6,218 nucleotides of DNA from Acidimicrobiia bacterium UBA4744 (lineage in GTDB: Bacteria; Actinomycetota; Acidimicrobiia; Spongiisociales; UBA4744). Positions 1-5,739 of this stretch are shown in pieces (the stretch's first letter is position 1; every line of letters begins with the position of its first letter). The position numbers and the translations under genes are program-made. Where the stretch lies: assembly GCA_002403855.1 (NCBI GenBank), contig DHIO01000044.1:1-6218 (forward strand), in the 5' to 3' direction. Under the pieces are notes generated by a model. The model had not been told where the DNA came from. It was given only the letters and a program-made list of their open reading frames with translations, and ran no database searches.

Positions 1-998
1 CTCTGGTCGGTCTGGCAGTGCTGTGCGTCGGGTTGATTGTCCGGGTCGGCATGGTCCAAGCCGCGACTCCCGAGCTTTCACCGAACGACCTGCACCGTTT
101 TGAAGAAACGTTTGGCCTCGATCTCCCTGGTTGGTTTGAAGACCATCCGTTCTTCCTTGTTTGGACGAGAGGCGACGGACAGGCGTTTGTTGTGCTGGCA
201 TCCGATCTCGATCTCAGCGGCCCCGCCCGCCATTTGGCCGTTCCCGTGTACCGCTACTCGAGAGTCGGATACGCCTGGCTCGGCCGCCTAGCTGCTCTCG
301 GCCGGTCGGCCTGGACTCCCGTCGGTCTCATGGTTGTGAACGCAGCAGCTCTTCTGGCCATCGGAATGATGGCGACCGCAATGGCCCGACGGCACGGACC
401 AGCTTCCTACCTCCTTGCCCTCAACCCGGCAATCTTCGTTGGCTTTGCCTCCGACACTGCGGAACCGTTGGGAATAGCGCTCCTCATGGCAGCGCTGGTC
501 GTATCCACAAGTCGAATGGCGGGCTTCTACGCGGGTTTGTTGGGCGCGGTGCGACCGAGCCTGGGTACGGCACTCCCGACGCGCGGGCGAAACGTTGCCG
601 CCTTGCTCATTCCATTTGCGGTAGCGGGTCTCGCCGTGCGCTTCGTCGGTATCGCTGCCTTCGGGAACGATACCTCCATTCCACCGTCAACCGTCGTGGT
701 CCCGTTCACCGGCTATGTGGAAACCTGGAAAGCCAGCTCCGCCGGTGCGGCAATCGTGACAGGAATTCCTCTGATCGCGGCACTTGTCACGATCTACGTG
801 GGCCTGACCAGACGAAAGGGTTGGGTGCGGCTGTCTTGGGTCGCGACCGGTTTGCTGATCCTGACCTTCGGGTCTTTGATCCTCCACCATCCCAACAACT
901 GGATCCGGGCCGCAGCCGCTCTCCCCGTGCTCTGGGCAATACCCCAACCACCCTACGACGAAGATGGGACGGACGATCCAGAAACGGCCATCTCCTGA
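1..998 (+). CDS. Polytopic membrane protein, possible GT-C-type glycosyltransferase (5' end outside window)
   Basis: The frame is open from base 3 to the TGA at 996-998. A GTG at 18 could serve as a start, but the codons before it already form part of a hydrophobic helix (LVGLAVLCVGLIVRVGM), so the true start probably lies just left of the window. About 332 residues are visible. The first helix is followed by an extracytoplasmic-looking loop with an acidic DGQ motif, then YRYSRVGY, several hydrophobic helices, and an NPAIF...DTAEPLG stretch. Membrane mannosyltransferases of the PIG-V/GT-C type have a similar layout: an acidic first loop, a YR.xR.xY segment and an NP...E.L helix. The tail (after PVLWAIP) is acidic and probably cytoplasmic. 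A lipid-linked sugar transferase is a reasonable guess, but no catalytic residue can be assigned with confidence. Its 3' end overlaps the convergent coaE. Confidence 0.72.
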   Translation, partial: LVGLAVLCVGLIVRVGMVQAATPELSPNDLHRFEETFGLDLPGWFEDHPFFLVWTRGDGQAFVVLASDLDLSGPARHLAVPVYRYSRVGYAWLGRLAALGRSAWTPVGLMVVNAAALLAIGMMATAMARRHGPASYLLALNPAIFVGFASDTAEPLGIALLMAALVVSTSRMAGFYAGLLGAVRPSLGTALPTRGRNVAALLIPFAVAGLAVRFVGIAAFGNDTSIPPSTVVVPFTGYVETWKASSAGAAIVTGIPLIAALVTIYVGLTRRKGWVRLSWVATGLLILTFGSLILHHPNNWIRAAAALPVLWAIPQPPYDEDGTDDPETAIS

Positions 999-1570
999 AG
1001 CTGGTTCCAAAGCTCATCAACCTGGGCGAGGAGTCGTTCTTGCGATCCGGAGTTGTAGAGGACAACATCACCCGAGCCCAACCACTGTGTCCTTGACGGC
1101 TGGGCATTGATCCGCCGCATCACGTCATCCTCGTCCATGCCGCGCGCACGTAGTCGCTCCGTTCGCGTCGCCGAATCGGCATCCACGACCACCCGAAGCC
1201 AGCCTTTGCCCATGAAGTCGGTCAGTAGCGGCACCTCTACGACTACCACCGGCTCGCTGGAACGCTCGATCGCGGAGGCAATCCGCTGACGGATCGCTGA
1301 ATGTGTGAACCCTTGGAGCCGCTCGAGTTCTGTGGGGTCCGCGAAGACTATGTCGGCCAGACGCTGTCGGTCGATCACACCGTCGACCACGACCGACGGC
1401 CACGCCTCGGCCACAGATCCAAAGGCCTCCCCGCCGGGCTCGAGCACCCGGTGCCCCACTTCATCGGCATCGATCACTCGCGCCCCCCGGGCACGCAGCA
1501 GTTCACCGACTGCGCTCTTGCCGGCGCCTATCCCACCGGTGAGCAGAACCCTGACTTGCCGAGCAGACAC
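953..1570 (-). CDS. coaE: Dephospho-CoA kinase
   Basis: CoaE catalyses the last step of coenzyme A synthesis, the ATP-dependent phosphorylation of the 3'-hydroxyl of dephospho-CoA, in the cytoplasm. With the GTG start at 1570 the protein has 205 residues, the usual family length. It shows a P-loop TGGIGAGKS (residues 11-19), the DAD motif (34-36), a VEVPLL strand, the LID-like segment ERLRARGMDEDDVMRRINAQ (138-157) and the C-terminal DVVLYNSGS (168-176). An in-frame TTG at 1612 would add 14 residues, but these resemble no CoaE N-terminus and would overlap the divergent kinase gene, so GTG 1570 is preferred. No Shine-Dalgarno precedes the GTG; a -10-like TACAGT lies eight bases upstream, which fits a leaderless mRNA. 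The last 46 bases overlap the convergent membrane-protein gene. The tail after residue 190 is Ser-rich and not conserved. Confidence 0.95.
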   Translation of the reverse strand: MSARQVRVLLTGGIGAGKSAVGELLRARGARVIDADEVGHRVLEPGGEAFGSVAEAWPSVVVDGVIDRQRLADIVFADPTELERLQGFTHSAIRQRIASAIERSSEPVVVVEVPLLTDFMGKGWLRVVVDADSATRTERLRARGMDEDDVMRRINAQPSRTQWLGSGDVVLYNSGSQERLLAQVDELWNQLQEMAVSGSSVPSSS

Positions 1571-1578
1571 GATGAAGG

Positions 1579-1588
1579 ACTGTACTCT
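1579..1588. promoter_or_regulatory. Possible overlapping divergent -10 elements (bidirectional leaderless promoter)
   Basis: The plus strand reads TACTCT at 1583-1588 and the minus strand reads TACAGT from 1584 to 1579, both fitting the TANNNT pattern of actinobacterial -10 boxes. They share the TA step at 1583-1584. Exactly eight bases separate each hexamer from its gene's start codon: ATG 1597 for the histidine kinase and GTG 1570 for coaE. That spacing puts both transcription starts at or next to the start codons. Neither gene has a Shine-Dalgarno there, and no good -35 box is seen at 16-19 bases on either side. This is inferred from sequence only. Confidence 0.4.
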
Positions 1589-1596
1589 GATAGCCG

Positions 1597-3132
1597 ATGG
1601 CCGAACGGACAAACCCGTGGGAATCGAGATTCCACAAGTTGTTGCTCGCCCTGATGTGGGTGGCGTTGGTGCTCGGAGTATTCATTTCTTTCTGGGAGGC
1701 TCGCAAGGTGGAGAGCGCCCGGGGCGCCGTGGGAGTAGGAGCCGACGCCATCGGCGCCGCCATGTCCGCCGGCGTCTACGTGCTGGGCTCTCAGATCCTG
1801 CCGCGGGCGTTGCTGCGCACGACCTGGGTTCGCGAACTGACCTCGATCGTCGGCGTGACCCTGGTCATGATGGCAGTGAGCCTGAGCGGCGGTCTCAACA
1901 GCCCCTACCTGCTGCTTTCTCTCACCCCGGTCATGCTGGCCGGTCTGTTCGGTGGCTTCCGCAGCGGCCTGGCCACGGCCGGTCTGGCCGCCGGGGTGCT
2001 GGTCATCATCTCTGTGGGCCTCGATGATTTCTCCCTCCCGCTGTTCTTCCAGTGGGCAGGCCTCTACGTCTTGATCGGATTCACCTTTGGCCAGGCACGC
2101 CGCCTGCTGGTCGAAGAGGGAGCCCGGGCCGACGCGCTGGCCGCCGCGTCGATCGAAGTCTCCCTACGGCTCGAGAGACTCGAACGCGCCAACACGCTGC
2201 TGACCCGATTCACGGAAGTGGCCGACACGGCGGAACTCAACCCGGTGACCGTCGGCCATGAGGCCTTGGAGAGCCTGGCAGAAGTTGCATCGTTCCGCGC
2301 CGCCGTGGTCGCACTGGCCGGGGACGACGGTCCGGTAGTGGTGGCCCGACGAGGCACCGAGGAACCCGGCGACCCTCGCTCGATCATCCCACTCTCGGTG
2401 GGAAACCGGGACGTGGGCATGGTGGTACTGATGTCGGCCCAAGAACTCACCCCGGCGGAAAACCAGGCGACCGCGGAAACGCTGCAACCGGTGGCCCTCG
2501 CCTTCTCCAACATCCTCCTGCTGCAGGACATCGCCCGGCGCGCCGTCCGTGAGGAACGAGCGCGGCTGGCTCGCGACCTGCACGACGAAATCGGCCCTTC
2601 CCTGGCCTCGCTCGGCTTGGCGCTCGACCTCGCCCTTCTCCAACATCCCGCCGACCCCGACCTGGCCGAACACCTGAGGGGGCTTCGAACCTCGGTGGGC
2701 AGCATGGTCGAAGATGTACGAAGTACCGTGGCGGACCTGCGCATGCCCGAACAACCGAGCGTGACCGAGGTTCTGAAGGGCCTCGTTGCCTCGCTTCCCG
2801 AAGAGGCCCCGGAGATCGATGTCCTTCTGACCGAACGCCGGCCTCCCCGCCCGTCGATCGCCCCGGAGATCGTCGCCATCGTCACCGAAGCGGTTCGCAA
2901 CGCCGTTCGCCACTCTGGAAGCCAGACGATCACCGTCCACGGCACGGTTGATTTCGACGAAGGGAACATAACGGTCCACGATGACGGAAAGGGCTTTCTC
3001 CGCGACCGGGTACCCGACGGCCACTACGGTCTGGTAGGAATGGAGGAGCGCGCCGAGCGTATCGGTGCCGTGCTCAACATCACCAGCACTCGCGGCGGGA
3101 CGGCCGCAACCGTAACCTGGGGGCCGGGATGA
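1597..3132 (+). CDS. Membrane sensor histidine kinase, NarL type (HisKA_3)
   Basis: This 511-residue sensor kinase should autophosphorylate on His and pass the phosphate to the response regulator encoded next. The N-terminal part (about 13-166) holds five or six membrane helices with short loops, including an SGGLNSPY motif typical of small membrane sensor modules, and has no large extracytoplasmic domain. A likely coiled-coil linker (about 168-200) leads to a GAF-like domain (about 200-312). The HisKA_3 dimerisation segment REERARLARDLHDEIG follows, with the phosphoacceptor His at 329. The ATPase domain shows an N box (TEAVRNAVRHSG, Asn435), a G1 box DDGKGF (462-467) and a G2-like GHYGLVGMEERAERIG. 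The protein looks complete. The ATG at 1597 has no Shine-Dalgarno but follows a -10-like TACTCT. Its TGA overlaps the regulator's ATG (ATGA at 3129-3132), so the pair is probably translationally coupled. The signal sensed is not evident. Confidence 0.93.
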   Translation: MAERTNPWESRFHKLLLALMWVALVLGVFISFWEARKVESARGAVGVGADAIGAAMSAGVYVLGSQILPRALLRTTWVRELTSIVGVTLVMMAVSLSGGLNSPYLLLSLTPVMLAGLFGGFRSGLATAGLAAGVLVIISVGLDDFSLPLFFQWAGLYVLIGFTFGQARRLLVEEGARADALAAASIEVSLRLERLERANTLLTRFTEVADTAELNPVTVGHEALESLAEVASFRAAVVALAGDDGPVVVARRGTEEPGDPRSIIPLSVGNRDVGMVVLMSAQELTPAENQATAETLQPVALAFSNILLLQDIARRAVREERARLARDLHDEIGPSLASLGLALDLALLQHPADPDLAEHLRGLRTSVGSMVEDVRSTVADLRMPEQPSVTEVLKGLVASLPEEAPEIDVLLTERRPPRPSIAPEIVAIVTEAVRNAVRHSGSQTITVHGTVDFDEGNITVHDDGKGFLRDRVPDGHYGLVGMEERAERIGAVLNITSTRGGTAATVTWGPG

Positions 3133-3764
3133 TCGACGTTTTCGTCGCCGACGACCACACACTCTTCGCCGAGGGCATCAGCCAGGCGTTGGCGGCTATC
3201 CCCGACCTTCATGTGGCCGGAACCGCCTCCGGCGGTGTCGAACTGATCGAACTGGCGGAGAAGAGCCGGGCCGACGTGCTGCTCATCGACCTGGAGATGC
3301 CCGACCTCTCCGGTTTTGAGGTTCTCAGGCGCCTGGGAGGATCGCCACCCGCCATCATCGTCACGATGCACGCCGACGCGGAACGGCGTTCCCAGGCCAT
3401 CGAGGCCGGAGCGAAGGGTTTCTTGTCGAAATCCACCCCACTGCCGGAACTGGCGGCGGCGGTCCGAGCGGTCTCGGCCGGCCTAGACCTCACCCCCCAT
3501 ACGACCACTCTCCGTGATGTACTGGATCCGTACATGGAGCCCTCCCTCGACCCTGGAGCCGCCTCGCTGACCGTCCGCGAGCGAGAACTGCTGACCCTGC
3601 TCGGAGAAGGTGTGAGCCTCACCGAGGAATTGGCGGAACGCCTTTATATCTCGCCCAAGACGGTCAAGAACCACCTGGCGTCGATCTACGAGAAACTCAG
3701 CATCAGCGACCGGACCCAGGCCGCAGTCGAAGCCATCCGCCTCGGGTTGGTCGACAATCGTTAA
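3129..3764 (+). CDS. LuxR/NarL-family response regulator
   Basis: This 211-residue transcription factor is the evident partner of the kinase it overlaps by ATGA. The receiver domain (about 1-118) has the acidic pair Asp8-Asp9, the phosphoacceptor Asp54 in LLIDLEMPD, Thr79 and Lys101. A linker of about 25 residues leads to the C-terminal LuxR-type helix-turn-helix (about 146-208), with LTVRERELL at its start and the recognition helix in SPKTVKNHLASIYEKL. All expected phosphorylation residues are present. One oddity: GEGVSLTEELAERL is one residue longer than the usual G-x-SNxEIAxxL turn between the first helices of the LuxR domain. The next genes downstream, after 99 bases, are the Flp pilins, which makes them the obvious candidate targets, though this is inference. 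Length is normal for the family (about 200-220). Confidence 0.94.
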   Translation: MIDVFVADDHTLFAEGISQALAAIPDLHVAGTASGGVELIELAEKSRADVLLIDLEMPDLSGFEVLRRLGGSPPAIIVTMHADAERRSQAIEAGAKGFLSKSTPLPELAAAVRAVSAGLDLTPHTTTLRDVLDPYMEPSLDPGAASLTVRERELLTLLGEGVSLTEELAERLYISPKTVKNHLASIYEKLSISDRTQAAVEAIRLGLVDNR

Positions 3765-3781
3765 GTCGGCTTTGTGGAGAA

Positions 3782-3799
3782 ATAGGGCGCCCGACCTAT
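3782..3799. promoter_or_regulatory. Inverted repeat, possible response-regulator operator
   Basis: ATAGG, eight bases, then CCTAT form a perfect 5-bp-armed dyad centred at 3790.5. The inner bases contain the 8-bp palindrome GGGCGCCC (3785-3792). If transcription of the pilin genes begins near 3835, the dyad is centred about 44 bases upstream, where class II activators of the LuxR/NarL type commonly bind. A second 8-bp palindrome, GAGCGCTC (3808-3815), lies in the spacer of the proposed promoter. Short dyads occur by chance in GC-rich DNA, so this is tentative. Confidence 0.3.
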
Positions 3800-3819
3800 G
3801 GAGAGATGAGCGCTCTGCG

Positions 3820-3828
3820 TGGTAACTT
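3820..3828 (+). promoter_or_regulatory. Possible extended -10 promoter for the pilin genes
   Basis: TGGTAACTT has the TGN extension followed by a TANNNT hexamer (3823-3828). A start near 3835 would give a leader of about 29 bases ending in the strong Shine-Dalgarno of the first pilin. The -35 position at 17-bp spacing (3800-3805, GGAGAG) is poor, which would suit activator-dependent transcription. This is the best promoter candidate in the 99-base gap after the response regulator; no terminator is visible there, so read-through from the regulator remains possible. Confidence 0.4.
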
Positions 3829-3851
3829 GCCGCAGTAGCCACCCGAGCCTT

Positions 3852-3857
3852 AGGAGG
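3852..3857 (+). promoter_or_regulatory. Strong ribosome binding site for first Flp pilin
   Basis: AGGAGG stands six bases before the GTG at 3864 and decides the start. The upstream in-frame GTG at 3819 has no comparable site and would put the Shine-Dalgarno inside the coding region. This is the strongest ribosome binding site I noticed in the window, as expected for an abundant structural protein. Confidence 0.8.
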
Positions 3858-3863
3858 GTTCCT

Positions 3864-4049
3864 GTGTTGACAGTACTGAGTGAGTTGGCCGCCCGCTGGG
3901 AGTCCTTCAAGGACGAACGCGGCGCCAGCATGGTCGAGTACGCGCTCCTGGTCGTGCTGATCGCGATCATCGCGATTCTGGCGATCACCTTCGCCGGCGG
4001 TGAGGTCTCCGAGACCTTCAGCGAGATCGGCAGCGCTCTCGACACCTAG
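3864..4049 (+). CDS. flp: Flp-type (Tad) major pilin subunit precursor
   Basis: This 61-residue protein is a Flp pilin, the subunit of Tad pili, which mediate surface attachment. It has a charged leader of 20 residues ending in KDERG, then ASMVEYALLVVLIAIIAILAITFAGG, the hydrophobic pilin helix. Cleavage after Gly20 by a prepilin peptidase would leave Glu and Tyr at positions +5 and +6 of the mature chain, the hallmark of the Flp family. The mature protein is only 41 residues, as usual for Flp. The GTG start is chosen for the AGGAGG six bases upstream; a start at 3819 would add 15 unlikely residues. Codons are strongly GC-ending, unlike the next gene. It lies downstream of a two-component pair and 22 bases before a second pilin gene. 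Neither the peptidase nor the TadA ATPase gene is in the window. Confidence 0.92.
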   Translation: MLTVLSELAARWESFKDERGASMVEYALLVVLIAIIAILAITFAGGEVSETFSEIGSALDT

Positions 4050-4071
4050 TCGATAGATCGAAAGGCTGACA

Positions 4072-4254
4072 GTGGGCTGGGAGACTCTGAGTGAGTTTGT
4101 TCGGAGCAACATCCGAAACGAGCGGGCCGCCAGTTTGATCGAGTGGGGAATACTCGTAGTCCTCATCGCAGTGGTAGCCCTGATTGCGGTAGCGTTTGCG
4201 GGCGATCAGAACTCGGAGATGTGGAGCGACATAGCCAGCTCCATAGACAACTAG
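4072..4254 (+). CDS. Second Flp-like pilin with non-canonical cleavage site
   Basis: This 60-residue paralogue of the preceding pilin starts at GTG 4072, six bases after a GAAAGG ribosome binding site (4060-4065). The layout matches: an amphipathic leader, then NERA-ASLIEWGILVVLIAVVALIAVAFAGD, and a short acidic tail. Aligned with the first pilin, the conserved Gly before the cleavage site is replaced by Ala19 (GCC), and the Tyr at mature position +6 is replaced by Trp25, while Glu24 (+5) is kept. It could be a minor pilin, a slowly processed or unprocessed membrane protein, or a pilin cleaved by a peptidase that accepts Ala. Its codons are more often A/T-ending than those of its neighbour, suggesting an old duplication or lower expression. 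It probably shares an mRNA with the first pilin. Confidence 0.87.
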   Translation: MGWETLSEFVRSNIRNERAASLIEWGILVVLIAVVALIAVAFAGDQNSEMWSDIASSIDN

Positions 4255-4277
4255 CCCGGACGCCTTCAAGGAATGAC

Positions 4278-4305
4278 GGTGGGGGACCCTAGAGGGTCCC
4301 CCGCT
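4278..4305. terminator. Hairpin terminator between convergent units, no U-tract
   Basis: GGGGGACCCT (4281-4290) and AGGGTCCCCC (4293-4302) are perfect inverted repeats, forming a stem of eight or more GC-rich pairs with a small CTAGAG loop; flanking bases allow some further pairing. It begins 26 bases after the stop of the second pilin and lies 58 bases beyond the stop of the convergent membrane-protein gene, so it can serve both. Neither strand has a run of T after the stem, as is often seen in actinobacteria. Confidence 0.75.
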
Positions 4306-4359
4306 TCGCGCGCATGAATGAGGCGCTTCCGTCGATCTGAACTCGCCGTTGACGTCTTC

Positions 4360-5727
4360 TCACGGTCGCGAGAACACCGTCCAGCGTTCGTCGGCGAAGT
4401 CGACCTTCCAGCTCTCGGCCGTGAGAACGTCGGCCAAGCCGGCATCGGCGGCAACCAGGGCCTGCTGGATACCGTACCGATCGAAAGCCGGCTGCCACAC
4501 CGGGGTGCCGCGGCGGGTGTTCACGAACTCCCGGTAGAACTCGGGACCATACAATTCGGCCCGGTCGTCGACGAACACCGGCAGCCGGTTGGCGTAGATC
4601 AGGTAGCCCCCGGTGGCGTCATCGTGCCATACCGCCTCCGCCTCGAGATATCCGGCCGCCTCCACCGGAAACCGATCCTCATCGATTCCCTCGAAACCGA
4701 CCAGCACGACCAGCGGCACCAAAACGAGGGCGGCGGCAATGACCAGGTTGGCCCGGGCCGAACCGCGAGAGACGATCGCGGCTTTGGCCCCGGGAGGCCA
4801 CGCCGAAGCCGCAAAGGGCACCAGCACGATGGCCGCCGGAACGATTGCCCTCGCGGAGGTGAGACCGAACACGAGAAAAGGAACCACGACCCATAGCTCG
4901 CGCGCCCCGATTCGGCCCCGGGCGGTCGCCACCATCACCGCCGCGATCAGCAGCACAAACGGACCCGTGGGAATCGACAGCAGATCGGGGGCGGCCCACT
5001 CCGATATGAAGTCGAGTGCCTCCCGATTGGCGAAAAAGGAAGCCAGGATCGACCAGATGCCCGGGCCGTGGGCCGTGAGGCTGACGGCGATGAGCGACAG
5101 CCCCAACCGCCCGATGGCCTTACGTAGAGGGAGGCGACGGCGGAGCGCATCGAGCACCAGCAAGCCCAGCCCCAGCACGAATGAACCGTGGACGGCGGCC
5201 CATACCCACAGAATCAGCGGCACCGCCCAATCCACCTCGAGATCGAGCACCACCACCAGCAACGCCAGCAGAAGGAACGAGAAGATCACCGGTCGCGGCA
5301 CCAGATTGGGGAGACCCAGCCAGATAAACGCAAGCAGCGCCAGGGACACCGGCAGCGGGTCGGACACCCGCCGGTACGCAGCGACGCCGACCAAGGCAAG
5401 AACCAGACCACCACAGACGATGAGCAACCACGGCACCCAGCCCAAGCCGCCGGTGGCCCCCTCCAGCGAACCGTACAGCAGGTCGGCGAGCCACGATTGG
5501 GTGCGCCAGGGCTCTCCTGCCATCGTGAAGGAGAACGGATCGCGGGTGAGCACCTCGCCGGCCGCCAATTGGAGATCCCCGGCCCGGACGTGCCAGAGGA
5601 AAGAATTATCCCGAATCGGACGGGAAGCCCCGACCACCACCCCGATCCACGGGGCGAGGAGCAGGAGATGCCGCACCGAGAGCCGGCGCCAGAGGGGTGA
5701 GGGCGGGTCTGCCACCTCGGCGGCCAT
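4360..5727 (-). CDS. Polytopic membrane protein of unknown function, in the tad cluster
   Basis: This 455-residue protein starts at ATG 5727, 12 bases after the stop of the tadC-like gene, so the two are probably co-transcribed. An AGGGG (5742-5738 region, minus strand) overlaps the tadC stop and can act as ribosome binding site. After a short cytoplasmic N-terminus and one helix, an extracytoplasmic-looking loop carries D40...FLWHVRAGD, then LTRDPFSFT (60-68) and GEPWRTQSWLADLLYG. About ten further hydrophobic helices follow, to near residue 345. A soluble C-terminal domain (about 350-455) has GGYLIYANRLPVFVDDR (from 373). The W-H...G, DPFS, W...WL and GGYL...DxR pattern is one I associate with uncharacterised bacterial membrane proteins having a GT-C-like fold. 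A role in modifying pilins or envelope glycans is possible but not shown. It is transcribed toward the pilin genes. Confidence 0.82.
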   Translation of the reverse strand: MAAEVADPPSPLWRRLSVRHLLLLAPWIGVVVGASRPIRDNSFLWHVRAGDLQLAAGEVLTRDPFSFTMAGEPWRTQSWLADLLYGSLEGATGGLGWVPWLLIVCGGLVLALVGVAAYRRVSDPLPVSLALLAFIWLGLPNLVPRPVIFSFLLLALLVVVLDLEVDWAVPLILWVWAAVHGSFVLGLGLLVLDALRRRLPLRKAIGRLGLSLIAVSLTAHGPGIWSILASFFANREALDFISEWAAPDLLSIPTGPFVLLIAAVMVATARGRIGARELWVVVPFLVFGLTSARAIVPAAIVLVPFAASAWPPGAKAAIVSRGSARANLVIAAALVLVPLVVLVGFEGIDEDRFPVEAAGYLEAEAVWHDDATGGYLIYANRLPVFVDDRAELYGPEFYREFVNTRRGTPVWQPAFDRYGIQQALVAADAGLADVLTAESWKVDFADERWTVFSRP

Positions 5728-5739
5728 GCGGGGAAACCC

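Noticed and set aside
161..1096. Plus-strand open frame of 311 codons overlapping the first membrane-protein gene
   Set aside because: It is Arg/Gly/Ser-rich with no recognisable domain and continues antisense into coaE; the other frame has proper membrane helices.
1571..1612. TTG start at 1612 for coaE (14 extra residues)
   Set aside because: It would overlap the divergent kinase start, the extra residues are not CoaE-like, and the GTG at 1570 gives the usual distance to the P-loop.
2064..3162. Long minus-strand open frames (about 300 and 330 codons) across the kinase gene
   Set aside because: They are antisense to a clearly recognisable histidine kinase, are rich in Arg and Ser, show no domain motifs, and are explained by high GC lowering stop-codon frequency.
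3819..3863. Upstream GTG start for the first pilin
   Set aside because: It lacks a ribosome binding site and would place AGGAGG and the candidate -10 element inside the coding sequence; GTG 3864 has an ideally spaced AGGAGG.
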